Notes under the pieces: generated by a model
What the model saw: only the letters and a program-made list of their open reading frames with translations
Told to the model about the DNA's origin: nothing
Database searches by the model: none
Made by a program: the position numbers and the translations under genes
Origin: Oscheius tipulae
Lineage: Eukaryota; Nematoda; Chromadorea; Rhabditida; Rhabditidae
Assembly: GCA_037178975.1 (NCBI GenBank)
Contig: JASJZH010000002.1
Coordinates: 3,844,001 to 3,908,000 of the forward strand
DNA: 64,000 nucleotides
Reading direction: 5' to 3'
Shown here: positions 24,086 to 39,400 of the stretch, in pieces
Layout: each line of letters begins with the position of its first letter
How positions within the stretch are numbered: the first letter of the stretch is position 1

Positions 24086-27000
24086 AAATCTTCCTGTTCA
24101 ACTCATTGGAGGAGATCGGGCTGAGAACATCTAGCTCCAGTGTCAAGAGAATCGAGATTACCTGTTAGAATAAGAAGCGATTCAATTTCCTGTTTGACAC
24201 AACTTGTTAATAAAGAGTTCTAGCTGTCAAGGAACTTTTCAGTGCAGCATAAATCACAGTTCCCTCCCTGCGATGAGAGTATCACTTTACGCGATCTACT
24301 CGCCCACTCTTGGCGCATCTTATCTGGCCCCGAGGTGTCTTCGCCCGTTGGCAGGCCTCAATTAGGCCTGATGGATGGTGGTGGTAGAAGGTAGAAGGCT
24401 GGTCCGAGAGAGAGATTGCCAGTGGCCGGTCTTCGGAATCCGCAACCCGTTTTTGTGTGGTGTGACCCATGTGCGGCCTTTGTCTCCGCTATCAACACAT
24501 CCCGCATTCCGAGACCCTAGCCCCCAGCCATTTGCCATTTGTATCCGTGTCAAACACCTGTTAGACGGGAGGGTGTTCGCAATGAGGCGAGCCCGAGGAG
24601 AAAAGGACAGTATTGAGGATGTTTTACGTTTCTCGCCTTTTACAGGAAGACGGAGCTTTCCATTTTTCTCCTCTTCATAACGGCCAAATTCAATTGGGAG
24701 CTCATGTTTGTGCTATTCCTCCTATGGAAAGGCAAAAATATCTGGGAACTTTGTCCTTTTGAAACCCTCATTTTCGTAGATTTTCGCAGTATCTCTTCTT
24801 TCCGGAAGGTCAATGACACTCTTTGGAAACTCTATAGTATTTCTCTCTATCGTTTTACTTGTTTTCCATGTCTTTCATTCCACCTGATTCATGTTTCCTT
24901 CTATTTAGGCACCTGTCTTATTGTTCTTCCCGCCAGCCCGTCCCATCTGCTTTTCGAAACAGCGACAGTTTTTGTCCTTTTCCGGTGAAGTGTCCTTCTT
25001 GTCACCTCCAATTAAGTGTCCTTTAAATGCCTATCCGGTGGTTTTTATCCAAGCGGATTGTAGCCTCAGTTCGCGCCATTGTACAGCACTTTTTTGCCAC
25101 CTCTCTCGTCCGCTCTTGCTAATGTACTTTTTGTCGTGACCAATACGTTCACACTCTCGCGTCACACAATATCAGCTCTTGATTATGTTCCATTTCAAGA
25201 AAAAGTAACGACATTCTCGTTTACTACCGCTTTAATGTCTTTGGGAGTATACATCTGCCTTGTTCAGTTTTTGGGAGACACGCAAGGTCTGACTCCAGCT
25301 GAATCACTTGAGGTCTGAACGCAAAGGTGTTTGTTGACTGTTCTTCCCTTATCATCCTGCCCGGAGACATCTTCGAGGTCAGTCGCGGTTCATCTCCACT
25401 ACTAATAAGCGTATTCTCTTGAACACTCTGTTTGCTTGACTTACTTGACCGACACTTTTTCAGCCGTTTTCACCCTATGACCCTGATATCGTCAATCTTT
25501 CTTCCCTTTTCTTCACGCTGATTGAGACTAGAACATTGTCTCCTGAAGTGTTGAGTCAGTGCTCCTAAGTCGAGCGGGCGCTCCCACGAATGAAAACAGC
25601 GTCCGGACCTCCTCCCGAATAGTTTATGTCTTCTCATGAACATTCTCCGCCTCTTTCTTCGAACTCATTAATACTCTCACTTTTGGTACAAACTTTGGTT
25701 CTCCACAATACTTGAGCGGACTGAACTCTGTAGAGCTAGGTGTTTGGTGTACAGTCCTCCCATGACGACTCGAGTTGTCCACGCCCGTACCGCGGCTGTC
25801 AATAACTCTTGTGAGAAAGTTGCTCTTAACATGTTTCTATTATTAGCTCGTCTCTCCAAAAACCATATTTCCAAGATCGATTGCTGCCAGAGGACACCCA
25901 CTTTTTTGGAGTCGAAGAGGGGATATTTGCACTCCATAACACACATTGCTCGAGGGGGCGCCCAGCACATTAAAAATGGCTCTCATTGTTTTCGTAGCGG
26001 TTTTTACCGCAGACGGCGCTGATTGTTAAACCACTGGCACTGGTCAGTAGCACACGACAGCTGTTCTTCTTCTCTTTGACACTCGCATTGCGCGCACTCT
26101 CTGCTACTCGGCACCGCCATCACTCATTCTGTTCGTGATCAACATGACTGGTTCATGTGTTGTCGAGGAAGAACTTTCACTCGTACTGAGGAAGTGACTC
26201 TTTGATAGCGTTCATCTGGGCGTGAGGAAGGCAGTGAAAGGCCTGAGGAAGCTTCCTCTCTTACCCCTTTGGGAGTACAGGATAGTTTGTCCAATTTTCA
26301 ACATCAAAAGTTACAAATTTTCCGTCTCTTCTCTATTTCCAAACCCTCTTTGTCTCTATTGAAACACTGACAGCTGGTCCCATCTCAATCTAAAGACACT
26401 AGGTTCCTTTCCCAATTCTTACAGTTCCTGTTAACAAAACTTGTATTCTCCAGTCAGAGCCAGAGTGTCTAGTTCTGGGGTCGAAACTCTTTCCAACTTG
26501 ACGCGTTTTCTTATCTCTTCTTTCCCTGTTCCAGAATCGAGGCTCTCCCAGCCCATAAGTCGAATAACCTCATAACGGAAGTGTATCCATGTGTCACGGT
26601 TCCTGTCCCAGCTCTGGTGTTGATTACGCTTCGAGTCAACAGCGGTCCTTTTGGAGCCAAATCCTCTCACAAACATGCGCCAGTCTTGCGCAACTCGACC
26701 ATTATCCGAGGTGTTACTGTTGGCCTTCAGATGAGAAAGAGAAGTCTTATCAATCTTTTAAGAGGAGTGGCGCATCTGGCGCTTCTTCTTTTGTAGCCAG
26801 CTGACAGACACCTGCCCCCACAAATGGATAGCGCATTCCCTCACTAATTTCGAATCTGTTTGTTCTCTCCCCTTTACAGCCTGTCTCTTATCAATCTTCC
26901 ATCATACTGGTCATAAATCGTAATTAGTGTTTCCGTTGCCCAACGGCATCTTCCGTCCTTCTTACCCTCATAAGCCTAGCCAATTGTATGGGACTCGGCC

Positions 27001-27449
27001 ATTGGAACAGATTTGAGACTCATTTGGCTGGATGTAGCAGAAATATTATGATTGGTATCTTCGATGGGAGACTGGCACGCCCCAGCAGAGTATTTAAGAT
27101 TTGAGTCAGTCGTCTCACTCTCCTTTCCCAACAGTTCTCGAGTCGAAACTCTTTTGAATCAGATATCTGAACAGGGAACTTTCCAAACTTTCTTCTAGCT
27201 TCGCTAATTTAAAATCTTGGTAGCTTTTTGGTTCTAACTCAAAGTTGCCCTATTATCTTCAAAAGTGCAGGTTGTTATGGCAACGAAGATTGAGCCTTAT
27301 CTCAGGATACCAATTTAAATCTTCTGCTCTTATTTCCAACTTCACCTCGGTGGAGTCAGTAAGCTCTTTGCCGCCATGGCAACTCATTTCTAAAGATTTT
27401 GCCTTATCAAGTTTTTTTTACATAGAGATACCTCAATCATGAATCTCAG
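24086..27449. other. Long gene-poor region upstream of the PTB-SH2 gene
   Basis: About 3.4 kb without a supported gene. The plus strand is strongly pyrimidine-rich (about 65-70 percent C+T in the lines counted at 24.9, 25.4 and 26.9 kb), the reverse of the region left of the phosphatase remnant. Apparent open frames rich in Phe, Ser and Leu are a by-product of that composition. Probably promoter or outron of the gene starting at 27450. Confidence 0.55.
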
Positions 27450-30400
27450 ATGTACTCGAAGATCATCTCGAGTCTACTCGGCAAGTCGCATCAACAGAAG
27501 AAGGAAAAGGACAAGTCGATACAGGATCAAAAGGTGGGAACATGGCTGGCGGTTATAATTGCTCGCGCCCGTTTGGCTGTAAATTCCCTCAAACGCGAAT
27601 TGTGGTGCTACTATCCTCTTGCACCTCTTTCGCGGAGCCTCAACCCTCAAAATCTACTTGGCTTTTTAGTGTCGAGGTGGCAACACGGGTGGCCACGCCT
27701 CGTTCACCTCTTCCGACTCCGCCCCCTGTGAGCACTGTGGCCGTGCTGCACTGTCTAACAGTTCCGACAACTCTTTCAGTGCGGAAATCATGGGACATAA
27801 GGATTTTGTCATGCGATGGAACGTGAAGGTGAGTCTTGACTTCGAATTTTTTTAATAACTATGAACACAACAAAATTTGGTCCAGATTACCTGACTCTCA
27901 AAATAGGTTTCCATGGGAAGCACCACATTATTTCTGAGCTTTCACTCCAATTCGAAGACATATTTTTCCTCGTATTGGTTCTAAGAGCCAGTGCTTAGCG
28001 TTTGTTTGCTGTTTGTATTTAGTGTAGAAGTCTTTCATCGTATATCGCCTTCTGTTTATTGCCAGTACCATGAAATTTAAAAAAGCAGTTTCTATTTCCA
28101 TATATCCAACAACAATTTTCGTTTTTAATTTTGATTCTTTGTCCCTCTTTCCATTTCCGCGTACCTACTAGTAGTCCTTAGGACTCAGTAGGTTTATGAC
28201 CCATCTGGAGATTAATAATAGTAAAAAATAATTATATCACAGAGCGTTGACGTACCGTCTGCTTACCAATTGCTCCCAGTCCGTTGCGTAACCTAGCCAC
28301 TACAGTTCTCCTACGAGAGATACCTAGACATCGCCGAGGTGCGATTGACCCGAAGAGTAACCTGATCCATCCTGCCATTGGCGCTTCTCCGTCCCCTTCT
28401 CGGCTCTTTTTGTGCTACAGTATCAATACGAGATGCAGCTGTTCAATGTAACCCGAGCCGGCGTCTGATTTGAACGCCTCCAACTCGCAGGCTGGTAGGT
28501 TAAAAGGCGAAACCACCTGGTGCCATCCCTAGGACCGATATCATCTCCGTAGACCGCAACAGCTGGTCATCGTAGAATCCCCCTCTAAGAATAGTTTTAC
28601 GGCTGGGCGAATGGTTTTTGAAGACGAGGTCTCCTTGACTCTTTGTTTATTGCTCGAACAAGCACTGGAGTCGAGGCAAGTGCCATTCACGGAGGACAAG
28701 ACAAACAAGAGAGAGGGTACAAGCACTTTTTGGGGGTTACAGGAGGAGAGATCTGGTTACAAAGCTCCCGTTTTCAGTACATCGGTTCATTTCCCATCTC
28801 CAACACGGCTCCGGACCATGTGGCTTCTCGTCTGGACAAGTTCCGAAGCTGCCAGGCCACTCCAGCCGTGGTAGCTGTCTCCATGCTCGGAGTCCGGGTT
28901 CATTCAGACGATGTAAGTAGAAAACAAACAGCGGCGTGCTTAAATAATTAACGAGCGGTCAAAGAGGCCGGTACGTAGTGTTGCGCCGCTAATTGACGAG
29001 AAACAGACGGTTGCGCTCGTTTGCTACATAACACGGACGAGCTTGTAACTGGGTCAACTTAAAGATAGCGTGACATTTGAATGGAGTCAAGATTGACACC
29101 TTATTCAAAAGCCTTGACCTTCTCCCAAATGACTCATGTTGCGCAAAGGATAAGCGTGATCCTCTCAATATCCGGTTCATGTCTGACATGACACCCTCAA
29201 GGTTATCTCTATCACTTTCAGGAGCTCCTTTTCTCACACTCTCTTCGACGAGTCATCAGCGTCGTCGGTCGGCCGGCTCTTCGAGAAGTAGCCTACATCG
29301 CGATGGAGCCCGCTGGACAGACGTACCGCCGTCTATGTCACGTCTTCAGAACACAAGAAACACACAACGTGAGTCCGTTCCCAGATGACTCAAAGGGGGG
29401 TAGTGGCGCCAGTGTGTTGTCTAATTAGTCGGACCGTTAGTCAGAGAGAACAGTTGTTGACCGGGGGACTTGGAAGAGATCTTATCTGTTCGAATCGCTG
29501 TTTGCACTTTCCACCAAAAGACTTGCGAAATTTAGCCTTGAGTCGAGAACAAAGACTCCGTGCCATTTGGCGTCGCGGTCAGATCTTCCAATTGACCTCG
29601 TTGGGTTGCTGCCAGCCGATCCCTAACGACTGATAAGCTGGCCACAATCCACTTTAAGTGCTCTCAGAACATTTGCAGTCGGTTCCGAGGATTTATAGCC
29701 TTTTTAGTGAGACCATATGCTGTCCAAATGGTCTGACAGCCTGAAGATGTATTAGAAAACAATGATGCTTTTTCGCAACATTCCTCATTTTTTCCCCTCT
29801 TACTTAACGTGATTTATGCAGGTGGAAGAGATAGAGGCCGTGCTGGGCAGCGCGTTCCAAGCCGCACTGGCGCGAAGTCGTCTCGGAGGAGTCAACCCCG
29901 CAGCTACCAGCACTCCAATCCAGCAGGTAATCCTCCTTTCTATTCAAAGAGAGAGTTTATTGCTAGGTGCTCATAATAGCTTAAGAGAGTTGCCGCCCTA
30001 CGGTTTACGATTAGCAACCCAGCCTCTCAGTTTTATGGTTGAGGGTCGGTGGTGGTGGCCTTCTGTTGTTCTGCCGATGGCGGAGAAGGCTTGGCCTGTA
30101 AAAAAACGAGTGAGACAAGGACATTACATGGCAGTTTTGACAGATGGCCGTGTCCAGGCCTGCTGATTTCATTTTCTCGGTCCCTGTTTGCTCTTCTCAT
30201 TAGTCAGAAGTGATATTTCGAACCTCCCCATGGGATTCTTTGGGCTAAGAGTGACAAGATCCCTATCTTCGTGTCGATTTTCTATTAGATTTCTGAGTTT
30301 GTTTCAGTTTTCTACTCCATCCATTTAAGAACATGTCCGAGAAACGAGCGAGCAGCTCGGCTTTCCTGAGCCGTCTGATTGGTCGAGGTGGCAAGGAGAC

Positions 30401-32062
30401 AATCGCCGAGGACGAGAAGAGCAGACGGAAACGTCGTCCAGTCTCGGCCGTTTTTTCTGCCTTCCAACGCTTTTCATCCTCAGCAACAATCTCGAGTTCT
30501 GCTCACAAGAGGGTCAGTTCTTTATTTTCGTTTATTTGACAGATTAGGCCAAGTGTGTTGCGTGCTCCGCTCTCGTTCTCTCTAGGTGGTCCATTTGATT
30601 ATTTACCACCAGGAGGAAGAGATACTGTAGTCCCCCAGCTATTGCAGTTACACAACCGGAGGGTCAATTTGTGGCTATGCCGGTTGCGTAAGGAAGGGAT
30701 CACTTTTCGCACAGACACAGATCATTAATTCCGTGGCGCAAGAGGAACGGCGCACGGCTGCCAAAAACAGTCTCATTGTTCGCGAGACGGGTCACAGAGG
30801 CCACGGGAAATTGACCGAATTCTGATTTTTCAGGTGACTTCATTCGAGCCTCTTTCCAACCACTTCCCCGAGACTCCCTCCACCCGTACTGCCTCGTCTT
30901 CCTCCCCGGTTCCCGAAGAACCCGTGCCCAGTCGCCACAGCAAGATCTCTTTCGATCATGTCCCCCCACCAGTCCTGGTCTACGACAAAGATATCGGGGA
31001 GAACATTTACCCAGTGGACGAGACCCTACGCGCCCAGCTGGACAATGTGAACTACTATGTTAAGCTGCCCAGCAGGTGAGAATGAGGGATCGGTTTGAAT
31101 CGAAACGAGACGGTCAATTAGGGCGTGCAGTGCACCGAGGAGTTAATCCTAACACCTGCGCACATACGAGAAGACTTTTAGAGAGGGCTAATCAGTGAAG
31201 CCATAGAAGTCTTCCTATTTCGTAATGAACAATGCTGACCGATAGTCCTGGACAGTTTATGAGTCGGGGTAGGACAGGCATACCGTTCTAAGTACTCTGA
31301 GATTAAATATTATCAAGTACTATCAAGTGCAAGTTCGAACCCGAAATTATCGCCGTCAATAGTCGGCATTCTTAACCATAGTCTAACGTAATCCAGACTG
31401 CTTTATGACTCATCGAGTCGGAATTAATTAGCCTTCGGCGAACCCGGTTTGACCGCAGCAGGTGGCTTACCAGTAATTAGCATGCCGACAGTCAGCTCGT
31501 GTTCAAATGTTACCAATTCCAGAGAGCTGCTCGTCCGCAATCTTCTCCAACATCCGGACGGAGCTTTTGTTGTTCGACTCTCAGAAACGCGGAAGAACTG
31601 TCTCGTGCTGTCGATCAAAGTGCCTCCAGCTCACAATGCCTCATGCATTAGTCATTACGTCATTGTTCGGAACGAGGCCGGGTACAGGATCAAGGTAAGA
31701 GCTCGATTAACATAAGCAGTCCTTGGACGGGAGATGTTAATTAGCCTAATAGAGGGGCTGACTTTGATGGGCAGACAATGAGACAACCATGTCACTTGCA
31801 GGGTTTTCCCAAGGCTTTCCCCAGTCTCCAAATGCTCATTACCCACCATTCCGTCCTACAAGAGCAACTGCCTGTGACGCTGTCCTTCGTCCAATGGAAT
31901 AAGGAACACTGGAAACAGAAAGAAGTGAAGGAGACTCATCGAATCTCTCGGCACAGCTACTACGATGAGAATCGCATTCCCGACTGGATGAGCCATCAAG
32001 TGACTCCCAGAAGAAGACCCATCTCAGTTGCCAGACACTCGAGGATATTCGAGTTGGAATAG
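27450..32062 (+). CDS. PTB-SH2 adaptor protein (Shc/SH2D5-like)
   Basis: Nine exons (27450-27533, 27670-27828, 28778-28912, 29222-29368, 29822-29926, 30330-30512, 30834-31075, 31523-31694, 31802-32062) give one frame of 495 residues. The N-terminal PTB domain spans roughly residues 65-200: GHKDFVMRWNVK joined to YIGSFPI, then VVAVSMLGVRVHSDD, LLFSHSLRRVISV, VAYIAMEPAG, CHVFRTQ, and the closing helix EEIEAVLGSAFQAALAR. A basic, Ser-rich linker follows. The SH2 domain spans about 355-450: ELLVRNLLQHPDGAFVVRLS with the phosphotyrosine-binding Arg in FVVRLS, then HYVIVRNEAGYRIKG and FPSLQMLITHHS. Such adaptors bridge phosphotyrosine receptors to downstream signalling in the cytoplasm. PTB-then-SH2 order fits Shc, but the SH2 sequence (IKG..FPSL..LI..HS) looks closer to tensin and SH2D5. 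Intron 2 (949 bases) and others are unusually long for this window. Confidence 0.86.
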
Positions 32063-33961
32063 AGCAGAGAGACTGAGATAGTTCCTTAAGACCGGTAGCC
32101 ATTGTTTTTTGAAAGAGATCTTTTCCTGTACATAGAGAATAATAATGAAGCTTTTAACTATTGGATCACTAGACAGTTGAGATGTATACCAGCCGTCTAA
32201 GATAGCCAAAGTTTACAGATATATCGCGGGTGGGTTCGAGCAGGTTCCTCGTGTCCAAACGCTCTTAGTGTCTACAATAGGCCACGGGGAAGTCAGAAGT
32301 AATAAAGGTTTCGGCAATTCGTGAGCAAAAGAAAACATGGGGCTGCTAGTGGCTTTCAGAACACCAAACCTACCATGAAACAGAGCTGCAAACATGCAAC
32401 AGAACAATAATCCGGACTAGCTATTCTGACTGCTAGCTACAGCTGAATAGCTGAACAATGAGCCGCAGATCCTTCTTATAGGTATGATCTTCTGATGTTG
32501 AGACCGATGACATCTACTGCATTTCCCGGATCGGCAAACAGCATCTGCAAGAAGCAAATTATTCGGTGTTATTACCCTTCTGTCTTCGGTAGATCTACCC
32601 AAGCAGTGAAGAAGAGAGTCTGAACAGTACCGTCCGACTCGTTCCGACTCTGTCCTTGTCTGTTAGAGTTTGCGATGTATTTCTGCTTCCACTGCTGTCG
32701 GAGTTGTGACTGAATTCTCTCTTTTTTTTGAAAAGGGGAAGTAGGACATACCTTCAAATCATCATTCGCAGAATCGTAATTCAGATATCTTGTTCAGACA
32801 TCATCCGTCTTGTTCATGGCTGCTGCTCCATTCCTTTGGTTTGCTCAGAACTGTCGATATTTTTTCTTCGGTTCTGTCGGAGCTCTGGCGATCTACATTT
32901 TTTTTATATTGTGAGAGGCGCTGAAAACAATACAGATTGATCGGATGGTATGGTTCTGGCAGATAGACTGGCAAATCTATTAGCCACATTGTTTGAAAAG
33001 AGAACCAAACTTGGGATTTGTACTGCGACATTTTTGTTCAGGTTCTCTTCTTGCTCAGGTGGCTTCCGTTCTGCTCTTGACTATCACAAGATTTCGTTTC
33101 AATGGCTTCGGCTTGGCTAATTGCCAGTGAAAGCTGACAAAGTAGCCCTTCAATTTGTTTCGTTCCAGTTGATATCGGACATGAGCGTCTCTGGAAAACA
33201 ACGAGGCAGCTATGAATGGTAAAGTTGCAACCTTTCAGATTGGATGGACAAATTTTTGAGATGATAAGAGCTCTTCCGGACTCCCAAAAGGGACCTCAAG
33301 CGCTATGTCAAACACCGCTGCGGACACAGGAGGGAGCTCTTTCGACAGAAGTCGTCCGGGCCAGAACTCCCGGTCGAAGTTGGGCTACTAGACGCGAAGA
33401 CTGTATTGAGTTTGTCGAGATAACTTGACAGGATCTGACACGACGAAGAAAGCGAACTGTTGCACTCTACAGTACTTAGTTTAAGTTACAAAACTCTTGT
33501 AGACAAAAGCGAACTTTGCTACTGTTATGATAGACTGGAGTGACACGTGGATAGACCAAGAGAAATATCAAAAGTGGATTAACAGGGGGTAGAACGTAAC
33601 AGTTATGCATTCCGCTACAGTAATTGCTAAAGAATAAAAAATTTGAAAGTTCGAAACAATTAGTAATCTGCAAAGTTTATAACCCGGAGTCCATGAGTCT
33701 TCTGCGAACGCCTCCAGTGACGGTCAATGTGGGTTCAAAGAAGGGTAGGCTCCACTAGAAATTGTCCCGCAACTCTATTTGTAACGATTGTTATTATCTT
33801 GCCAAAACTATATTCGACTGAATCTGACTGCCCTTATCAGAATGCGGCAGCTCAAAATTGACAGCATACTCGACCCAGTACTTTATTACAGAAAGGAACA
33901 GAAACAAGGGTGATGTTTAAATAGTTAGTATATAAAATCAACAGAAATAGGGCGTCCGACT
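32063..33961. other. Convergent intergenic region between PTB-SH2 and eIF3L
   Basis: About 1.9 kb between two 3' ends. No gene supported on either strand; only short open frames without family features. Confidence 0.5.
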
Positions 33962-36048
<2,087 letters not shown>

Positions 36049-36453
36049 TCGAGCTTTAGTAGTAGGAAGGAATCTAACTCTCCAAAGATTCAGAAAATAA
36101 ATAGGCTGGATCTTACAAAAAACGATCAGTGAGAAACAGAAGCGACTTCTTGGTGTTGTAACCGGCTCGTGCAGCCGTAAAGGCTGTACGTAGCCTCTCC
36201 CTCACTCCACGAACTCTTGCGACCTGGCTAGGGGCCAAAGCCCGTCCTCAGACAGTATCTTTTCTGTTTTCTAATTTCCCAATCCCTAAGTTTTCTCGAA
36301 CTGTCTAGACAGAACTCCTCATTAGAGCTTGTCATGATCAAAAGATGAAAGCGTTTTGCGTTTTTCGAAAGCGCAATCAATCTTATTGTGTTTTGCAAAC
36401 TACAAATCCATTCTTTTCAAGCAGAACTTTGTTATCTCGAAAAATTTTCAGGG
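36049..36453. promoter_or_regulatory. Divergent intergenic region, eIF3L and USP25/28 promoters
   Basis: 405 bases separate the two start codons. The USP start codon follows TTTTCAGGG directly, which looks like a trans-splice acceptor. The eIF3L start follows an ACTACTAAAG sequence on its own strand. No TATA box is obvious. Confidence 0.5.
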
Positions 36454-39400
36454 ATGACGATAATTGAAGTTCCGAACTCAGCCCAACAGAACACTAGGGA
36501 CGCCAAATCGGAAGAGGAAATGATGCCACCGACAGTTTCCTCACCACCACCGCCTTCGGTGGACAGTGGAAAGAAACGAGTCACTTTTGAAGTGAGTCGT
36601 TTGAAATTTGGTTTTTTAAATAAAATGTTCCAGACACCAGCTCCGACACAGAACGAACTGGCTTATTGTGCTCGAGTCACGGAGATTCTGCCGGAAATAC
36701 CACAAGTACGTATTCTTCAAGCGCTGAGGGTAAGAATACTGTGTGTCAAAATATTCTCAAAATTTGATAGAAGATCCCGAGTCATCGACGGAAGAATTTC
36801 GAGGACGTTGTCAGTGAACTTGTGGATGCTATGTTCAATCCACCAGCGATAATGGAAACCGACAAGGAGCATAGACCGGTACGTATTTTGATAAAGGATA
36901 GTATTTAAATGAACGGTAATACTTCCAGGTGCAAGGCCCTGCTGAACGTCCCACCCAAACGGATAGCATGCCCCCACTCGAGTCCTTGGTTGAAACCTTT
37001 CCCGGCCCTCTGGCTCCTCATCGAATGCCATCTGCGGCATCGAGCTCGACAGACTTCAACATGACCGAGACGGGTAGCAACACCGAACAAACCGAGCTGC
37101 AACAGTTGGTTCAATTCATGGTCGAGATAGTTTTGGTTCAGAGCCATTCAGTTGTCTCTACAGAGTTCGAAGCCACAACAACTTCCCACAATCTCAGAGA
37201 ACCCAGAAGACTTGAAGAGAACAATGTCTGTAGGAATTCACAATGTCGGACAGACGTGCTGGTTCAATGTCATCGCTCAAGTTCTTTTTCACATCCCAAA
37301 GTATCGTCAGCTGATCTACCAGCACTTTCCGGACAGGTGGTCGACTTGTGACCCATCTGTGAGTGCTTTATGTAACAGTTTCCAAGAAAGATTCAGCAAC
37401 TGACATCGGAGGCCAAGTTCCTCGTCGAACTGAGGAAGTTGTTTGCCCTTCTGGATGCTGGCAACAAGAGAGTTGTCGATCCGACACCTGCAATGCGAGC
37501 GCTGGAAGAGGAGTTTGGCAGTGCTCTTTTGGGTAACCAGCATGTTTGTCCTCTCACTGTTTGTCTATAAATGAGTTCAGGACGCCAGCGAGATGAGGGA
37601 CAAAGTGATCGGAGTGATAGACCGAGCTCTTCGACAAGCCTCCGATGCCGACAATCGCACTCCTCCCGATGCAGAGCTGCCCAATGTTTCTTCGGTAAAC
37701 TATTGTGTTTCTCTCTTCATCAAGATTTCAGTCGTCTGCGATGGATGTGTCTACCATGGAAGTCCCTACAGATGAAGCAATGGATGAGACGGCTATCGGA
37801 GACCTGCTTGGAGCTGCTCCTCCCAAATATCCAACTAGAGAAGATGTCTGGACCGAGAGTCCTTTTAGGGAGTTATTCCACTACAAGAGGGTGAAGCGGA
37901 GAGTTGAATCGGGTAAGAATTTGTCATTACCAATCTCAGAAAAGGTTTAGACTCCGGCAGTCCTGTTTTCGAGTCTCCGACTCTGACAGACATGCCGACC
38001 ATCACGTGTGATGTTCAGATGCCCAGTCTTCACGATGCCATCGAACATCATTTCACCGATGACAAGACTGAGGTTTGTTTTTCTTTTTGTTCTCTAACAT
38101 TTTCTCACAGACCTACCTTGACAGTTTGTCCGAGGTGATTTTCATCTCTCTCAACCGTTTCTGCTACCGCAACGAGACTGGAGCTTCGAAAATCCACACA
38201 GAGCTGAGTATCCCGCAAACAATCTACATGGATCGCTACATGCACAGTAACTACCCGAAAGTCAAGATCATCCACCAGCAGCGTGAAAAAATTCGGCATG
38301 AGCTGGCCGAGTACACTGCTCGTTGCAATGGGTAAGTTAGTAGGCTTATTCTATAAACGCTCTTCTCAGATTCGATAAATTCCCGTTGGGGAAAGGAACG
38401 GCTGATCTCTTGGAAATTATGAATGCTGCTAAGATGTTCGTCAGTCAAGACAACGCTGATCACAATCGTCCGGACCTAATCTTACCCTCTACAAACGTTG
38501 ACTTCAGTGCTCAACAGTTAGAAGAGCTCAAGACAATTTTCACAGCGTTCTGTGAGGATATTGCCTCGCAGAAAGAGCAGTGTAATTTGCAAAAGGATAC
38601 TCAAATTGAGAGCCTGGGCAGTCTTTTCGAGTTGGGACCGCTTAAAAAGGAAGAGTACACCCTACATTCGATCATCATACACGAGGGAGAGGCCGATCGC
38701 GGCCACTATTGGACCTACGTTCATTGTGATCCGAGCTCGAGTGAACAGAACCAGTGGAAGAAATTCAACGACAGTGGAGTGGAGCTGGTAAGCTGGGAGC
38801 AGGTGTCGGCGGAAGCCAAGGGAAGTGTTCGACCGGGAGTCTCAGCTTACGCTCTCTGCTATGTCAAGGCTTCCAGCAGTAACCTTCTGTCGGACTCGAA
38901 CCGTGAGTTGGATGCCTAAAACCAAGACGGAACATTTCTAGAGTCCTTTGAAGAGAGACAGACTGGTCTGCCTGCCGACTTGCGTAAGTTTGTAGACTCC
39001 CGAAATACGGAGTTCTCACGCGATGTCGAAAAGTACATGGAGTCCCTCATACCACCTGCTCCAGAACCCGATCCGGAAGTCATATTCCTCCCGAAAGCCA
39101 ACTACGTGAGTCTTGAGCTTTATACCTTTACAGTGCTCTTTCAGACGATTTTCGACAAGTACGAACATATCAATGATGTTCTTGATGCTCCAAGAGAGCC
39201 AGTGTTTCCTGTTGCTATTCCTCTGGAAGCGTACCACGAGTCCACTCAACTCGCCCAGACGCATGCCAAGTGGTGTCGACAGGAGTCGGTGACTGAAGAA
39301 GGGGAGTGGGATCAAAATCTCAAGCTCATGAACTGCATGAGAATCAAACAGATCATCAAGAGGTGTTTTGCTAATTGAAGAAAACATAAAACTCATTCAG

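Noticed and set aside
24375-25318. Several plus-strand frames rich in Phe, Leu and Ser
   Set aside because: They follow from the pyrimidine-rich composition; no domain, splice pattern or start context supports them.
31300-31400. A GTTCGAA box that resembles a tRNA T-arm
   Set aside because: The stems around it do not pair on either strand and no full cloverleaf can be drawn.
33693-33761. Short frame MSLLRTPPVTVNVGSKKG
   Set aside because: Only 21 codons between two 3' ends, with no following exon.
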